NCBI GenBank assembly: GCA_003024985.2
Contig: PXIH01S0078947.1
Reading direction: 5' to 3' (one strand)
Origin: Euperipatoides rowelli
Lineage: Eukaryota; Onychophora; Udeonychophora; Euonychophora; Peripatopsidae
DNA: 12,448 nt
In this document: positions 1-9,046 of the stretch, piece after piece
How positions within the stretch are numbered: position 1 is the first letter of the stretch
Layout of the letters: every line of letters begins with the position of its first letter
Translations under genes and position numbers: made by a program
The notes under the pieces: generated by a model
What the model saw: only the letters and a program-made list of their open reading frames with translations
What the model was told of the DNA's origin: nothing
The model's database searches: none

Positions 1-263
1 TAAATAAAAACACTTTTTTTAAAAACAAGATATTACAAAATTTTAACATTAAATTTTTTTCATTTTTATTTTCAACTAAAGTGGTTTGTCGAGGATTAAA
101 ACTATGATGAAAATTTTTTTCAATTTGCTTACAAATATTTCTTTTCTCCTTCTTTTAATTAAAAATCATTACTAATAAATAATTTAACAAGAAATGTCTT
201 TAAAAAAACACTTTTGGTTACTTTCTTATTTAAAATTACTAAAATTTTGAACAAAATATTTTC
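1..263. other. AT-rich flank downstream of the Penelope-like element
   Basis: No gene is visible here. The stretch is very AT-rich, with many short A and T runs. It lies 3' of the minus-strand PLE stop codon, so it may be that element's 3' untranslated or terminal-repeat region, but I found no repeat partner in the window to prove it. Confidence 0.4.
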
Positions 264-1565
264 TTACCTTTTTATCAAATTCAAGTCAGGTTTGTAATAT
301 TCAATTGCCAATCTCTCTAAAACTTTGCGTTTTTTGTCATCTTTTTCTTGATATAATACTCTAAAANATTGACTATTTGCATCAAAGTTATGTTTCTCAC
401 CTTTCTCTTTTCTATGAATGAACAAAGGGGGAAAAGGGTTGGTCATCTCATGCGGACCAAACAAGCTATTCCTGATAATAAACCAAACCTTGGACCTCCA
501 AATTGTTTCTGTAGCATTTGTTAATACCTTTCAAAATATTTAAGCTAATTTTTAATTTTCCAGGAGTAAAATTAAAATTCTCTAATGCTTTCCATCTGCC
601 ATTTTTTTTAAAATTATGTTAATTGAGTCATTAATTAATTTGCATGAACTACTTTCAACATTGAGAGAGGAATAATTTGGTTTAGAAAATAGACCTTTTT
701 TTTGACCAATAGAATCCAAATGACTTTGCATTATGACATCATCATATGACGAATCATATAGCCACCCTTAATATTTTCCAAACAAAAATCATTTAAAATA
801 TTAAATTGATAATTCTTTTGAATTAAATCATTTAAAGTCATTATTTAAATATACAAATTTTATAAAATTCAATTCATCTATTAAAAACTTTTCATTAGAA
901 CAAAGTTTAAAGGCTCTTACTATTTCAACATTTAAATTAATTTTTTTAGTATGTTTTTCATATTTTGACCCAAAATTAATTTTCAAAATGGATTAGCTAC
1001 CTTTTCTATGTATATTAAATTGAAAACCTTTTTCTTCTCGAATTATTTTCAGATCCAAATAATTTAGGGTTTTATTGTTTTATTTTCTATGGTGAATTTA
1101 AAATAATTATTACAGTTATTGAAAGCCTCACAAACTTTTTCTGCTTTGTTTTCATTTTTTAAAACCAGTAATAGATCATCCGCATAATTAAACATTAAAA
1201 TTATAGCTATATCCTTCTTTTCTCAATTTTTTTCTCTATTAAGTACAAGGCTATTTCTGAAAAAATAGGGGAAACTGATCCCTGTTGCATTCCAATTTTT
1301 TTTTAAGTGTAAACTTTACATTAAAAGAAGCAAGCATTTCATCTGAACATAAATTAAGTATTTCATTTAGAAGAGCCATAGNTAATTTCACTTCTTTGTT
1401 TCTATCAAATCTATACTTATTCAAAATATAGTTAATCACAAGGTCCTTTGGGATATTACTATACATATTTTCAACATCTAAGCTGATTATAAAACAATCA
1501 TTGTCAATATGAATATTTTTTAGTCTTTTTTTTTACTTCAAATGAGTTCTTCACTGAAAAAGTTC
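264..1565 (-). pseudogene. Penelope-like retroelement, 5'-truncated reverse transcriptase pseudogene
   Basis: The minus strand encodes a reverse transcriptase (RT) of the Penelope-like type, which copies element RNA into DNA. Reading downward, a KNS motif is followed by ISLDVENMYSNIP, whose first catalytic Asp is at 1476-1478. YADDLLLV follows, with YADD at 1175-1186, then NYLDLKI near 1050 and HRKGS near 990, matching the PLE thumb pattern of FLDL then YRKPT. The last peptide, from 464 to the TAA at 264-266, ends LERLAIEYYKPDLN, which resembles the tail of a GIY-YIG nuclease. I do not see a clean GIY-YIG core. The domains change frame several times and carry in-frame stops (for example just after HRKGS), with N at 367 and 1382. 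The RT N-terminus is missing beyond about 1565, where composition changes sharply. The PLE assignment is secure; the C-terminal domain is not. Confidence 0.85.
1175..1186 (-). other. PLE reverse transcriptase YADD catalytic box
   Basis: The reverse complement reads TAT GCG GAT GAT. It encodes YADD, followed by LLLV and preceded by KKDIAIILMFN. This is the RT palm box with the two metal-binding aspartates. It lies about 97 residues after the SLDV aspartate, a plausible palm spacing. Confidence 0.85.
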
Positions 1566-2200
1566 TAATCACATATGTCTGATATTAGACTAACAAGGCT
1601 TCATCGGGCTGGAATTGGTTCACCTCATGGAGTCTCCCTCCCCCCTATTAAATCCATTCTATCACGAGACAAACCATTGGGTTAGGTAAGCTTAATTTGG
1701 GTCTTAGCTTGACATTAATGGGAGTCACTGTAATCGCAATCTCCAAGGCTGGCGCAGGTTGTGCACTGGCATGGAAGACTGAACAATCACAGCAAATCCT
1801 AAAGATCCCATACTAAGACTAACTAACATAACTCATAACAATCTTCCCAAACATTTGAGAATGATAGTTATATTCTTATGTNNCTTAGAAATTAAGTCNC
1901 GCTTANANCTAGTGCAGGTATTCACNCNGNGGCCGGCATAAATACTAAGTTATAAGCCCTAACTGGGAATAATCTCTATTTTCTCCATAACCTCAGCTTG
2001 GGGGACTCCGCGCAACCCGGTGGGGAGGCACGTAAGATCCCAATACATCCTGGCCTTCACAGATCGGAGAGATATATTCCACGGGAGAAATTACCGAGTA
2101 AATATCAGGCCTCCATTACTAGCCTAGCCTACACTTACATGCAAATACCTGATCCGAAATTACTGATACATTGTATCTACATGTAAGCTCTTTGCAGTCA
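1566..2200. other. GC-richer island of unknown origin with clustered N bases
   Basis: By eye this segment is close to half G+C in its richest parts (about 1600-1790 and 1990-2110), unlike the roughly 70 percent A+T around it. It starts where the PLE coding similarity stops and ends where LINE A ORF1-like peptide begins. Eight N bases fall within 1882-1930. The longest frame, 1998-2186 plus, encodes a peptide containing QPGGEARKIPIHPGLHRSER, which I do not recognise. I looked for 5S rRNA, U1 and SRP RNA hallmarks and saw none. It could be an undescribed repeat, a SINE or DNA-transposon piece, the 5' region of LINE A, or an unrelated unique insertion. Confidence 0.5.
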
Positions 2201-2736
2201 TGACTACCCCGAAAACATGATATTTACTGAAACAGGGTCCAATTGCAGAAATTTGGAAAATAAGACTTTATTTTCCGCGATTGTTAGATAACAAAATGCA
2301 AATGATAACATGGAAGAATATGAATCTCAACAAAACACGATTATTCAATGGATTTTCAAGAATCAGTTGATTTACAGAATAAACAAGGAAAGCAATCTAT
2401 TGGGCCAAAACTTATTAACACTACTCAACTTACTCAGATGCCTCCTACAGATTGGGGACAGGACAAAGTCCTGGTGCGCTTGATACAAATTAGAGTGACA
2501 CAATTTTGCCTTCACAGCTTCAGTTGATGAGTAAAGAGGTTGAAGGTATGCAGAAAAGCAAGACTGGTAATATGTCTGCAATTCTGCTTCCTAAGACAAG
2601 AGGGAAGGATTCATTAAATAATGGTAGCCCGAATACAAGGAGGAACAATAGAAGTAGGAGTGTGGGAAGCAGAGGAACGCAAGTAAGTAAAAATGGTGAG
2701 AAGAGTCCTGTTTTAAAAAAAGTAAAGCATAAGTAG
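2200..2736 (+). pseudogene. LINE A ORF1 C-terminal remnant
   Basis: LINE ORF1 proteins bind element RNA. The peptide reads through two or three frames. It begins near 2200 with a stretch containing PENMIFTETGSN, passes one in-frame stop near 2290, and continues through a Gln/Thr-rich stretch around 2350-2480. It ends in a Ser/Asn/Lys/Arg-rich basic tail (2506-2736: TRRNNRSRSVGSRG, then SPVLKKVKHK and TAG). No zinc knuckle is seen in this copy. The assignment rests on its position just upstream of the ORF2 endonuclease and on the basic tail, not on a recognised domain. The minus-strand frame across the same bases is a hydrophobic shadow. Confidence 0.55.
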
Positions 2737-2787
2737 TGTAATAGGTTGTTTTTTAAACATGATGCTTTTATTATTTTGGTTTCCAAA

Positions 2788-3740
2788 ATGAGTAGTGGCT
2801 CAATTCAAAAGCTAACAAACATTTCTATTATGTCTCTCAATCTTAGAGGCTTAAATAATAGAACGAAATCTTTCATTAAATTAAAATGATTAAAAGTTTG
2901 AAATATAGTAATTCCTCAATTTTATTTTTTCAGGAAATGAAAATACACAAGGCTTAGATCGATAATTTATTATTGAATGTCTTTAAACAGCACTCAATTT
3001 ATGAGAACAGATGTGTAACTAAGAAAATGAGATTAGCGACTTTGATACCTCAGGCATTGTTACTGTATTTTATAGAATTTACAAACATTGCTGAGAGAAT
3101 AATGTTGGCAGAACAATTTAATGATCAAATTATCAGACTTTCTAATGTACATGCTCCGATTATCTTGGTACAGAGGAAAATGTTATTTATAAAATTGCTT
3201 AAAACGATGAAAACTTTTAGTTCCGAGGTGATACTAATGGGAGACTTTAATGTGAACTCAGCAGTTAAGGAAAAAGAAATTTTGATGATCAGGAAAGAAT
3301 TAAATTTAATGGAAATAGTTGAAGTTAAAAAAATGGGGCATCTGTCCACTAGATTAGACAATAGGTCTCAATATCGACTGGATAGGGCTTTATTCCCTAA
3401 GCGTTTGAAGGGACTGTATTCATTTAATTATATGATTGTTCCATTTACAGATCATTTGTTAATGAGAGCTACATTTTTACATGATGACTACAATGGGGCT
3501 AAATATTTTAGGAGGCCCTATATTCCGATAATTGTTCCTGGAGATGATATTAATGCTAAATTTATTTGTGATATAATCCTAGATGTGGGGAAAAGAAAAT
3601 TAAACATTTTGCCCTGGTGGCAGATGGCAAAATTTGAAGTATGTAGACTTTTAACTAGTTATCAGATTGGGAATAAAAAAGCTATTGATTGTGATTTGCA
3701 GATGCTTTGTTCTGAATTTGATAGAGAAAAATGTTCCTAA
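2788..3740 (+). pseudogene. LINE A APE-type endonuclease domain
   Basis: This is the best-preserved stretch of copy A. After a short first frame (2788-2889), a single frame carries FFQE at about 2925-2936, a stop at 2955-2957, and then 255 open residues. Relative to TTG 2973, MGDFNV has its Asp at residue 91, and Asp-His of TDHLL is at residues 160-161. Most APE-type LINE nucleases have Ser before the final Asp-His; here it is Thr. The rest of the frame, up to about 3740, is the linker toward the RT. Confidence 0.8.
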
Positions 3741-5699
3741 TCTTGAGAATTTACAAAATATCAGAAGCAAGATAGAAGGCATGGAATTAACAAAGAAAAA
3801 GTACATGATGGCCAAATATAGGAGTGCCAATCTTGTTACAGTAAACACCCCAAAATGGGTAATGATAAAATATCTGAAAAAGCGCAAATGTAATAGTAAT
3901 TTAATGGCTATCAATTACAAGGAACAGATCTATACTACAGACATTGATATAGTAAAAATTTCACAAAAACATTATTTGTCACTTACGAGTTGTGCTTTGG
4001 AAGGTAAAAACATGCAGGCTGGTTTCTCTAATTTTGCTATTCACAGGGAGAATGTGTTAAAAAAATGTGAAAGGAATAAACCAGGAATTTTTGATGGATT
4101 GTCAGAAATTTTTTTTCTCTATTAAAGCTTCAGGAGGCTATTTCGAGATTGAAGGGCAATTCGACTCCAGGGCTGGATGGCTTGGGGAAATGTGGTTTAT
4201 AAGACTCTAAAATGAAGAATTGCTGGCTCAATTCCTGATGTTTTGTAATAACATTCTTAACAATGTGTATGAAGACCAAGTTTTAGCTAATCTAAATCAG
4301 ACCTATATTAGAATGATCCCCAAGAAAATTGTTGAAGCGATTCTGAAAGTGGGGACATATCGGCCAATAGCTCTTTTAAATTGACATTAAAATTATCCAA
4401 AAGATGCTGTTAAATAGACTAACTTCTTATGTGGATGTAGTGTTCCCCTTCAGGGTTTTTGGTATTAAAAATAGAACCATTCAGCAGGCCATTTTGCAAT
4501 ATCACTACTTATTCAACATGGTTGATAAAAAAAAATGAGACAATCTCAGATTGGCCAATGCCTTTGTAATGACCAATCTAGATTATCTTTCATGTTTTTT
4601 ATAATTTTTTTGGCAAGACGAAAACTACTGAATGTGTGATTAAGTTGCTCAAGTTCAAACAAATTACTTTTATTAATAATAGTGTATATCATGTTTTTCA
4701 AAATTGTTTCCAGTCTTTAATGCAAGGGTCATCCCTCCCCTCCCTAATGTATTTATTTGACGAATCTCTATTTAAAAATTAATGAATCAATTTCAGGCAT
4801 CTGGTTATATGGGAAAGTTTCTCAGGTAAAGATGATTGGATTCATTGATGATATAACTGTGGCTGTCACAGGAAGGGACAAGGTGCATACAATTTTTGAG
4901 GAATTCATCAATATTACAGGTAGTGAGATAAATTTTTCCAAATCTTTTGTGTGGTATCTGTGAACGCAAAGTGGTTAAATACAAAAATTATACGGGCATA
5001 TTTGATAAAATTTTAGGGATACAATTTTCTATATAGGTTAAGCTTACTCTGAACTCAGATTTGTTGGGTAAAAAATTAATTTTAGAGATTAAAGAAATAT
5101 TGAATAGAATTAAAATTTGGTGAATGGATGGATGGAAAGGATTAGCTTGATAAACACGACTGTTTTTTTTAATTTGTATATTACCATTCATAAGCATATA
5201 GAAATCATTTCTAAAGAGATTGCAGAGTCTTATACAATGATGTATCTTTGACAGACTGAAATATATGTCCATTATAAAAGTTCAACTGGGAATAACACAG
5301 GGAGGATTGGGATTAATGAATCTGCAATTGCTTAGTAAAATCATGTCATATAAGTTGATAGAAAGGCAGTCTTGTATAGATGTGGTCTTTTGGGAACTTT
5401 GGGAGCTCAAAGATTTGCATGTTGATCCATTGTTTATGTTTCTTGACAAGAATCATGAGGAATTTACACAGGACTATGATAGAACTCAGTTAATTAACTA
5501 TAAATGCTTGGCCAAAATGTGGTACAATAAGAACAATGTTGCATTAGCTTATAAAAATGCAAAGATTAATTTGAAGTTCATTAAACATGGGAAACTATTG
5601 GGATGTATGTAAAACTTTATGATCAAACTGTGTTGTAACTTATTACCCACAAGAACCAGGTTGGCCTCGATAAATATTTTAAGAACATCTGATGTAAGT

Positions 5700-5753
5700 T
5701 GTTATTTTTGTGAGGCACAGAATGAGACAGTGCCTCATGTGTTTTTTGAGTGT
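5700..5753 (+). other. LINE A C-terminal CX2CX8HX4C zinc finger
   Basis: The peptide is CYFCEAQNETVPHVFFEC. Two Cys, a His and a final Cys are spaced CX2CX8HX4C, as in the post-RT finger of many LINE ORF2 proteins, where it is thought to contact RNA. It follows LLPTRTRL, another typical LINE motif. Copies B and C have the same spacing. Confidence 0.85.
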
Positions 5754-6054
5754 TTGAATGTGAGCCAATAATTAAAAAATTATGTTTAAGGCAGGAATGA
5801 ATGTTGATGTACATATGTCAATTTACTCAAATATCCAAAAGATGCCGATACAAAGTAGGTAGTATTTTTGTGTTGTATTGTTCGGTATTTGGAAGGTAAG
5901 GTGAAAAATCGCCTTTGATAATGCATTGAGTAGCCAGGTTTGGCCTTCTGGGTTGTATGAAACTATAAGAGTGTCTTACAACAATGATTTATTTGCCGTT
6001 ACAAAGGTAGTTTTTGATAAGCTATGGATGGAGGAATCCTATTTGACATATTAA

Positions 6055-6379
6055 CAAACAAGGATAAGTTTATACCTTTTTCATTGCATAGAACATCCAG
6101 CAATTAGCTGTGCAGTCAAAGAGCAATAAGAATGTAAAAAGTTTTTAATTTTGATTTACTATTTTCATCATATTTATATGGGCAGATAATTCCTTGTATA
6201 ATTAACATACAGGGCAAGGCAAGATAATAATTATTTTGTATGTTATTTGATGTTTAATCTTCGGTTAGGTTATTAGATACTTGCAGGGTGGAATACGCTC
6301 CTTATAGTAGCTTTTGCTTTTTTCATCATGTGGTGTAAATATGATTGTTTTTTTTTAATAAAATTATAATTAAAAAAAC
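6055..6379 (+). other. LINE A 3' UTR and A tail
   Basis: After the ORF2 stop there is about 325 nt of AT-rich untranslated sequence, containing a T9 run (6348-6356), AATAAA (6357-6362) and an A7 tail (6372-6378). Copy C ends in a similar way, with a T7 run and then an A9 tail. This supports it as the true 3' end of the element. Confidence 0.65.
6347..6379. repeat. Imperfect palindrome at the A/B tail-to-tail junction
   Basis: A T9 run (6348-6356) and an A7 run (6372-6378) enclose a short AT core. On the plus strand this is the end of LINE A. On the minus strand it equally resembles a LINE 3' end, with a T run and then an A9 tail. It sits exactly where minus-strand LINE B should end, judged by the 3' UTR lengths of A and C. 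Confidence 0.6.
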
Positions 6380-6651
6380 ACAATACTATCCACATGCATT
6401 GCATTGTTTCTGAATTATACAAATCGATAATTCTACACTGTTAACAAAAATAAAATAGACAAAATTGATTCAATGTTTTTCAATATGATGATATAACACA
6501 AAGAAATGAGAAAGTTTCCCATTTATGTCCTGTATTTTCACAAAACATAAATTATCAACATTGTTGAAAACAGAAAAACCAACTTTCTAAATATCAAAAC
6601 CAGGAAAAAAAAATAAACAAATTTTCAAGATTACAGAAAGAAATGTAAATC

Positions 6652-8690
6652 TCATTTGTACAGATTAACCTTATAAATGACCTCAATCGTGTTGAGAATA
6701 ACAGTTTTTAAAGAATCTTTCTTTTTGTAATTATCAAATAACAAATATTTCCAAATTCCAAAGAGAATTAACAAGAACATTTTACCTCTGATTAATTTTA
6801 GATTAATAAAATTTTGGTATATGGAAGCTTCAAAATTAACATTTGCTATTTGGTTCCTTCCAAAAATTTCTACCAAGATTGGTTTTACATGAACACACAG
6901 TGAAAGAACAAATGATTTACAGTTTCAATATGTGCATTACAAAGTATACATAATAATGAATNTTGAAAATTTTCAATTATTTTCATTTTATAAATCACTT
7001 TCAAATTGACCATAGAATTTTTATAGAAATCAGTCACATTATTTATATGAAACCACTTGTAATATAGTTGCTTGTAAGAAATTTTGTTTTGATGTTCAAA
7101 CAGGAAACTAGTTTCTTCGAAAATGAGTTTCCATTCTTTAAAAAGAGAATTTTTATTAAGATCATATAACTTCCATAGTTGCAAAAATAGACTATCATTA
7201 CTTAACGACTTCACTACAAAATTATAAGTGATCTCTTGAATTAGAATAGTGATATTTATTAACCCCAAGCCTCCATTTTTTTCAAAAGAGTTGCTTTTTA
7301 TTTGACATGAATTTGAATCTATCAAATGGTGTATTCTGAAAGAGCTTATTAATATTGCCTATAAACGACTTGGAGAATAAGTGAAATGTATTATAAAAGA
7401 TCAGTTTAGAAATTGCTAAATAATCTGGCTCTATCCAACCACCCTTTGGTGATTTGTTTTACATCTATTAAACCTTCCTTCATTTTTTCTAAAAACCTTT
7501 TGGCCAGATTAGAAGACATTTTTAAATTATAGCTCTCCATGAAATTGATTCCTAAGATTTTCCCCATTACACCATTATAATTTTTAAATTTTATGAGCTT
7601 TTTGTTTGTTAAGTTCCATATGAACGATTTTTNAAAATTTACCCGACTTCCAGTAATATTTGTGAAATTCTGTATTATATGATGAGCCTTTTAGAAAACC
7701 CTGTAACTGCGATGATCGAAAGATCATCAATAAAATAAATTATTTTGATATTTTGTACCTTAGCAAATAATGACTCTCCTCTTATACTCCTATCAATTTT
7801 ATAATTAAGATCCAACAAATAAATGGAATAAATAAATAATGAGAGAGGTGAGCCCTGCATTATGGAATGAAGACAATATCAAAATTTCTATATATCCCAT
7901 TGTTCAAAAAAGCAATTTGTTTTAGAATAACACATTTAATAATGCAACTAATCATTCTATTTTCACCAAAATATTTAAGAAGAATGTGTTTTAAGTAATA
8001 GTTATTTGTGAGAACAAATGCACTAGCCATGTCAAATCTTACCAAATAAGCATTGTCTCTTTCCTTTCTATTTCTCAAATTAAATAATGCAAAAAATCTA
8101 AAAATAGCTGTCTGAATAGTGTGGTTTTAATACCATAAATATTGTCTGGTATTTTTTCCCATAAATCAGAATCATTCTTGATAATAGAATTTTCTGCAAT
8201 AGTTTAGCGTCCGAATTCAACAAAGCTATGGGTCTATAGGATCCCACATTAGGAATAGCATTGTTATCATCAATTTTTTTAAGGATCATTTTATTATATG
8301 CTTGATTCCATTTTTGGAAAAACTCATCCTAAATTTTGTCAAGAAAGATATCATTTAAAAATTAAGTAATTCTATCAATGCATCTTGAGTGGCTTTCTTG
8401 TAAAAGGAGTTAGAAATCCCATCTGGTCCAGGGGTTGAGGTTGCATTCAAAGACTTAATTGCTTCTTGTAACTAAAACATAGTGATGTTCTTGTTGCAAA
8501 ACTCTTTCTGCTGGTCATCAATGATCGGACAGTTTTTTGATAGAAAGAACTTATATTTTCTCCTCTCTAGAAATTTTTCATATTCCTTATATTTTATTCA
8601 TATTCCTTCAAAGATTTATTTACCAATGATAGATAATGATTTTGAGATGCCCTTATTATTGCAAGATCCGATGTTAAAATTTGGCATTTT
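6652..8690 (-). pseudogene. LINE B ORF2 reverse transcriptase and C-terminal region, pseudogene
   Basis: Reading down the minus strand, LQEAIKSLNATSTPGPDG (PGPDG at 8418-8432) is followed by YRPIALLN (8215-8238) and RFDMASAF with motif A Asp at 8031-8033. MQGSPLSLFIYSIYLLDL starts at 7860, FIDD is at 7723-7734, and ITGS, KSFIWNL and FKNYNG follow. GGLGLINI, a finger at 6950-6897 and FGIWK near 6759 complete it. Both palm aspartate boxes survive, unlike A. Against A, about 25 residues including the LPTR motif are missing just before the finger. The parts lie in different frames, with stops and N bases at 6962 and 7633, so no intact protein can be made. Plus-strand frames here are shadows. Confidence 0.85.
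6897..6950 (-). other. LINE B C-terminal CX2CX8HX4C zinc finger
   Basis: The minus-strand peptide CILCNAHIETVNHLFFHC has the same CX2CX8HX4C spacing as copies A and C. The ET-x2-H core is shared with A. It is followed 46 residues later by GIWK. Confidence 0.85.
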
Positions 8691-8700
8691 CTATAATAGC

Positions 8701-9023
8701 GGGTGAAGTTGTCGCCACATCTTGGCCACGTGAGCATGTCAACTACTTATTTATCAATCAAATAAATGTTGTACTTTCATGACCTTGATAATGGCAAATG
8801 TATAAAAATTGAAATTTGCCTTATTAATTATAGCATTATTTATATATTTTTAGAGTTTATCCTAGCAAATAATTTTCATTTTGAATTTTTTAAAACTTAT
8901 AAACCGCAATAGGATAAATAAAGACTAAAACTAATCACACAGTAAGATTGAAATTATATAATTTCTTTTATTTCTCCTGAATTTACTATTAGAAAAAACA
9001 ATTGCTTTTCAAATATTTAAAAT
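8701..9023. other. AT-rich spacer between LINE B and LINE C
   Basis: I see no gene here. A short, more balanced stretch (about 8701-8745, containing gttgtcgccacatcttggcc) lies at the edge of LINE B. The rest is AT-rich with no recognised coding or RNA motif. It includes the pre-insertion target of LINE C at its right edge. Confidence 0.5.
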
Positions 9024-9042
9024 AAGCATATTTCGAATTACA
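9024..9042. repeat. Left target-site duplication of LINE C
   Basis: The bases aagcatatttcgaattaca match aagcatattttgaatttca at 11187-11205 at 17 of 19 positions. The two copies immediately bracket LINE C, and the right copy follows its A tail. This is the expected mark of target-primed insertion, with two mutations since. Confidence 0.8.
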
Positions 9043-9046
9043 CTGG

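Larger units (their letters stand above)
2788..6054 (+). pseudogene. LINE A ORF2: endonuclease plus reverse transcriptase pseudogene
   Basis: ORF2 nicks target DNA and primes reverse transcription. The ATG at 2788 starts MSSGSIQKLTN and is followed by MSLNLRGLNN, the usual endonuclease N-terminus. FFQE (Glu at 2934) follows, then NVHAP, MGDFNV (Asp 3243, Asn 3249) and TDHL (Asp-His 3450-3455), so the main APE residues survive. The RT shows LQEAISRL with PGLDG (4167-4181), YRPIALLN (4358-4381), MQGS (4720), FIDD (4841-4852), ITGSEINFSKS and GGLGLMNL. A CCHC finger (5700-5753) and FGIWK (5881) follow, then TAA at 6052-6054. The motifs occupy all three frames, with at least six net frame changes. 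Near 4551 the motif A Phe-Asp seen in copy B is missing, consistent with an in-frame 6-nt loss, so the palm is catalytically dead. Confidence 0.85.
2200..6379 (+). mobile_element. LINE copy A (APE-type non-LTR retrotransposon), degenerate
   Basis: This is the most complete LINE in the window. In order it shows an ORF1 tail, a 51-nt gap, an ORF2 start, an apurinic-type endonuclease, a reverse transcriptase, a CCHC finger, a C-terminal GIWK motif, a 3' UTR, an AATAAA signal at 6357-6362 and an A7 tail at 6372-6378. The ORF1 N-terminal part is absent or not recognisable, so the copy is probably 5'-truncated or has a 5' portion inside the GC-rich island. I found no convincing target-site duplication. 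The finger pattern and palm sequence point to the L1/Tx1 side of the LINE tree, but only a phylogeny would settle the clade. Confidence 0.85.
6347..8700 (-). mobile_element. LINE copy B, 5'-truncated, inverted relative to A
   Basis: This minus-strand LINE has no endonuclease. Similarity to copy A starts just before the RT: SDLAIIRASQNHYLSL, near 8680-8600, matches TDIDIVKISQKHYLSL in A. It runs through RT, finger and GIWK to a stop near 6652. A 3' UTR of about 270-305 nt then leads to a putative A9 tail (T9 on the plus strand, 6348-6356). Either the element was truncated during insertion, which is common for LINEs, or its 5' part was lost later. The 5' limit near 8700 is approximate, and I found no clear target-site duplication. 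Confidence 0.8.

Noticed and set aside
80-120. Hammerhead ribozyme, which some Penelope-like elements carry
   Set aside because: gtttgtc and atgatgaaaa near 85-115 recall parts of a hammerhead core, but I could not place a full CTGATGA, stem II and GAAA arrangement on either strand.
258-270. Splice donor (AGGTAAGA on the minus strand) at the PLE stop codon
   Set aside because: It overlaps the codon after KR and is explained by the stop TAA followed by AT-rich sequence. No exon or acceptor pairing is visible.
1998-2186. Plus-strand 62-residue frame as a real gene
   Set aside because: It is short, lies in the GC-rich island where open frames are likelier, has no recognisable family, and starts at an alternative codon. 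I mention it only as content of the island.
2520-2786. Minus-strand frame encoding a Leu/Phe-rich, membrane-like peptide
   Set aside because: It is the complement of the Lys/Arg/Asn-rich LINE A ORF1 tail. Such shadows give hydrophobic peptides automatically.
6379-6400. Target-site duplication for LINE A
   Set aside because: I compared cacaatactatccacatgc after the tail with 1560-2300 and found no convincing match.
8482-8706. Plus-strand 74-residue frame
   Set aside because: It lies opposite LINE B sequence that aligns with LINE A on the minus strand.
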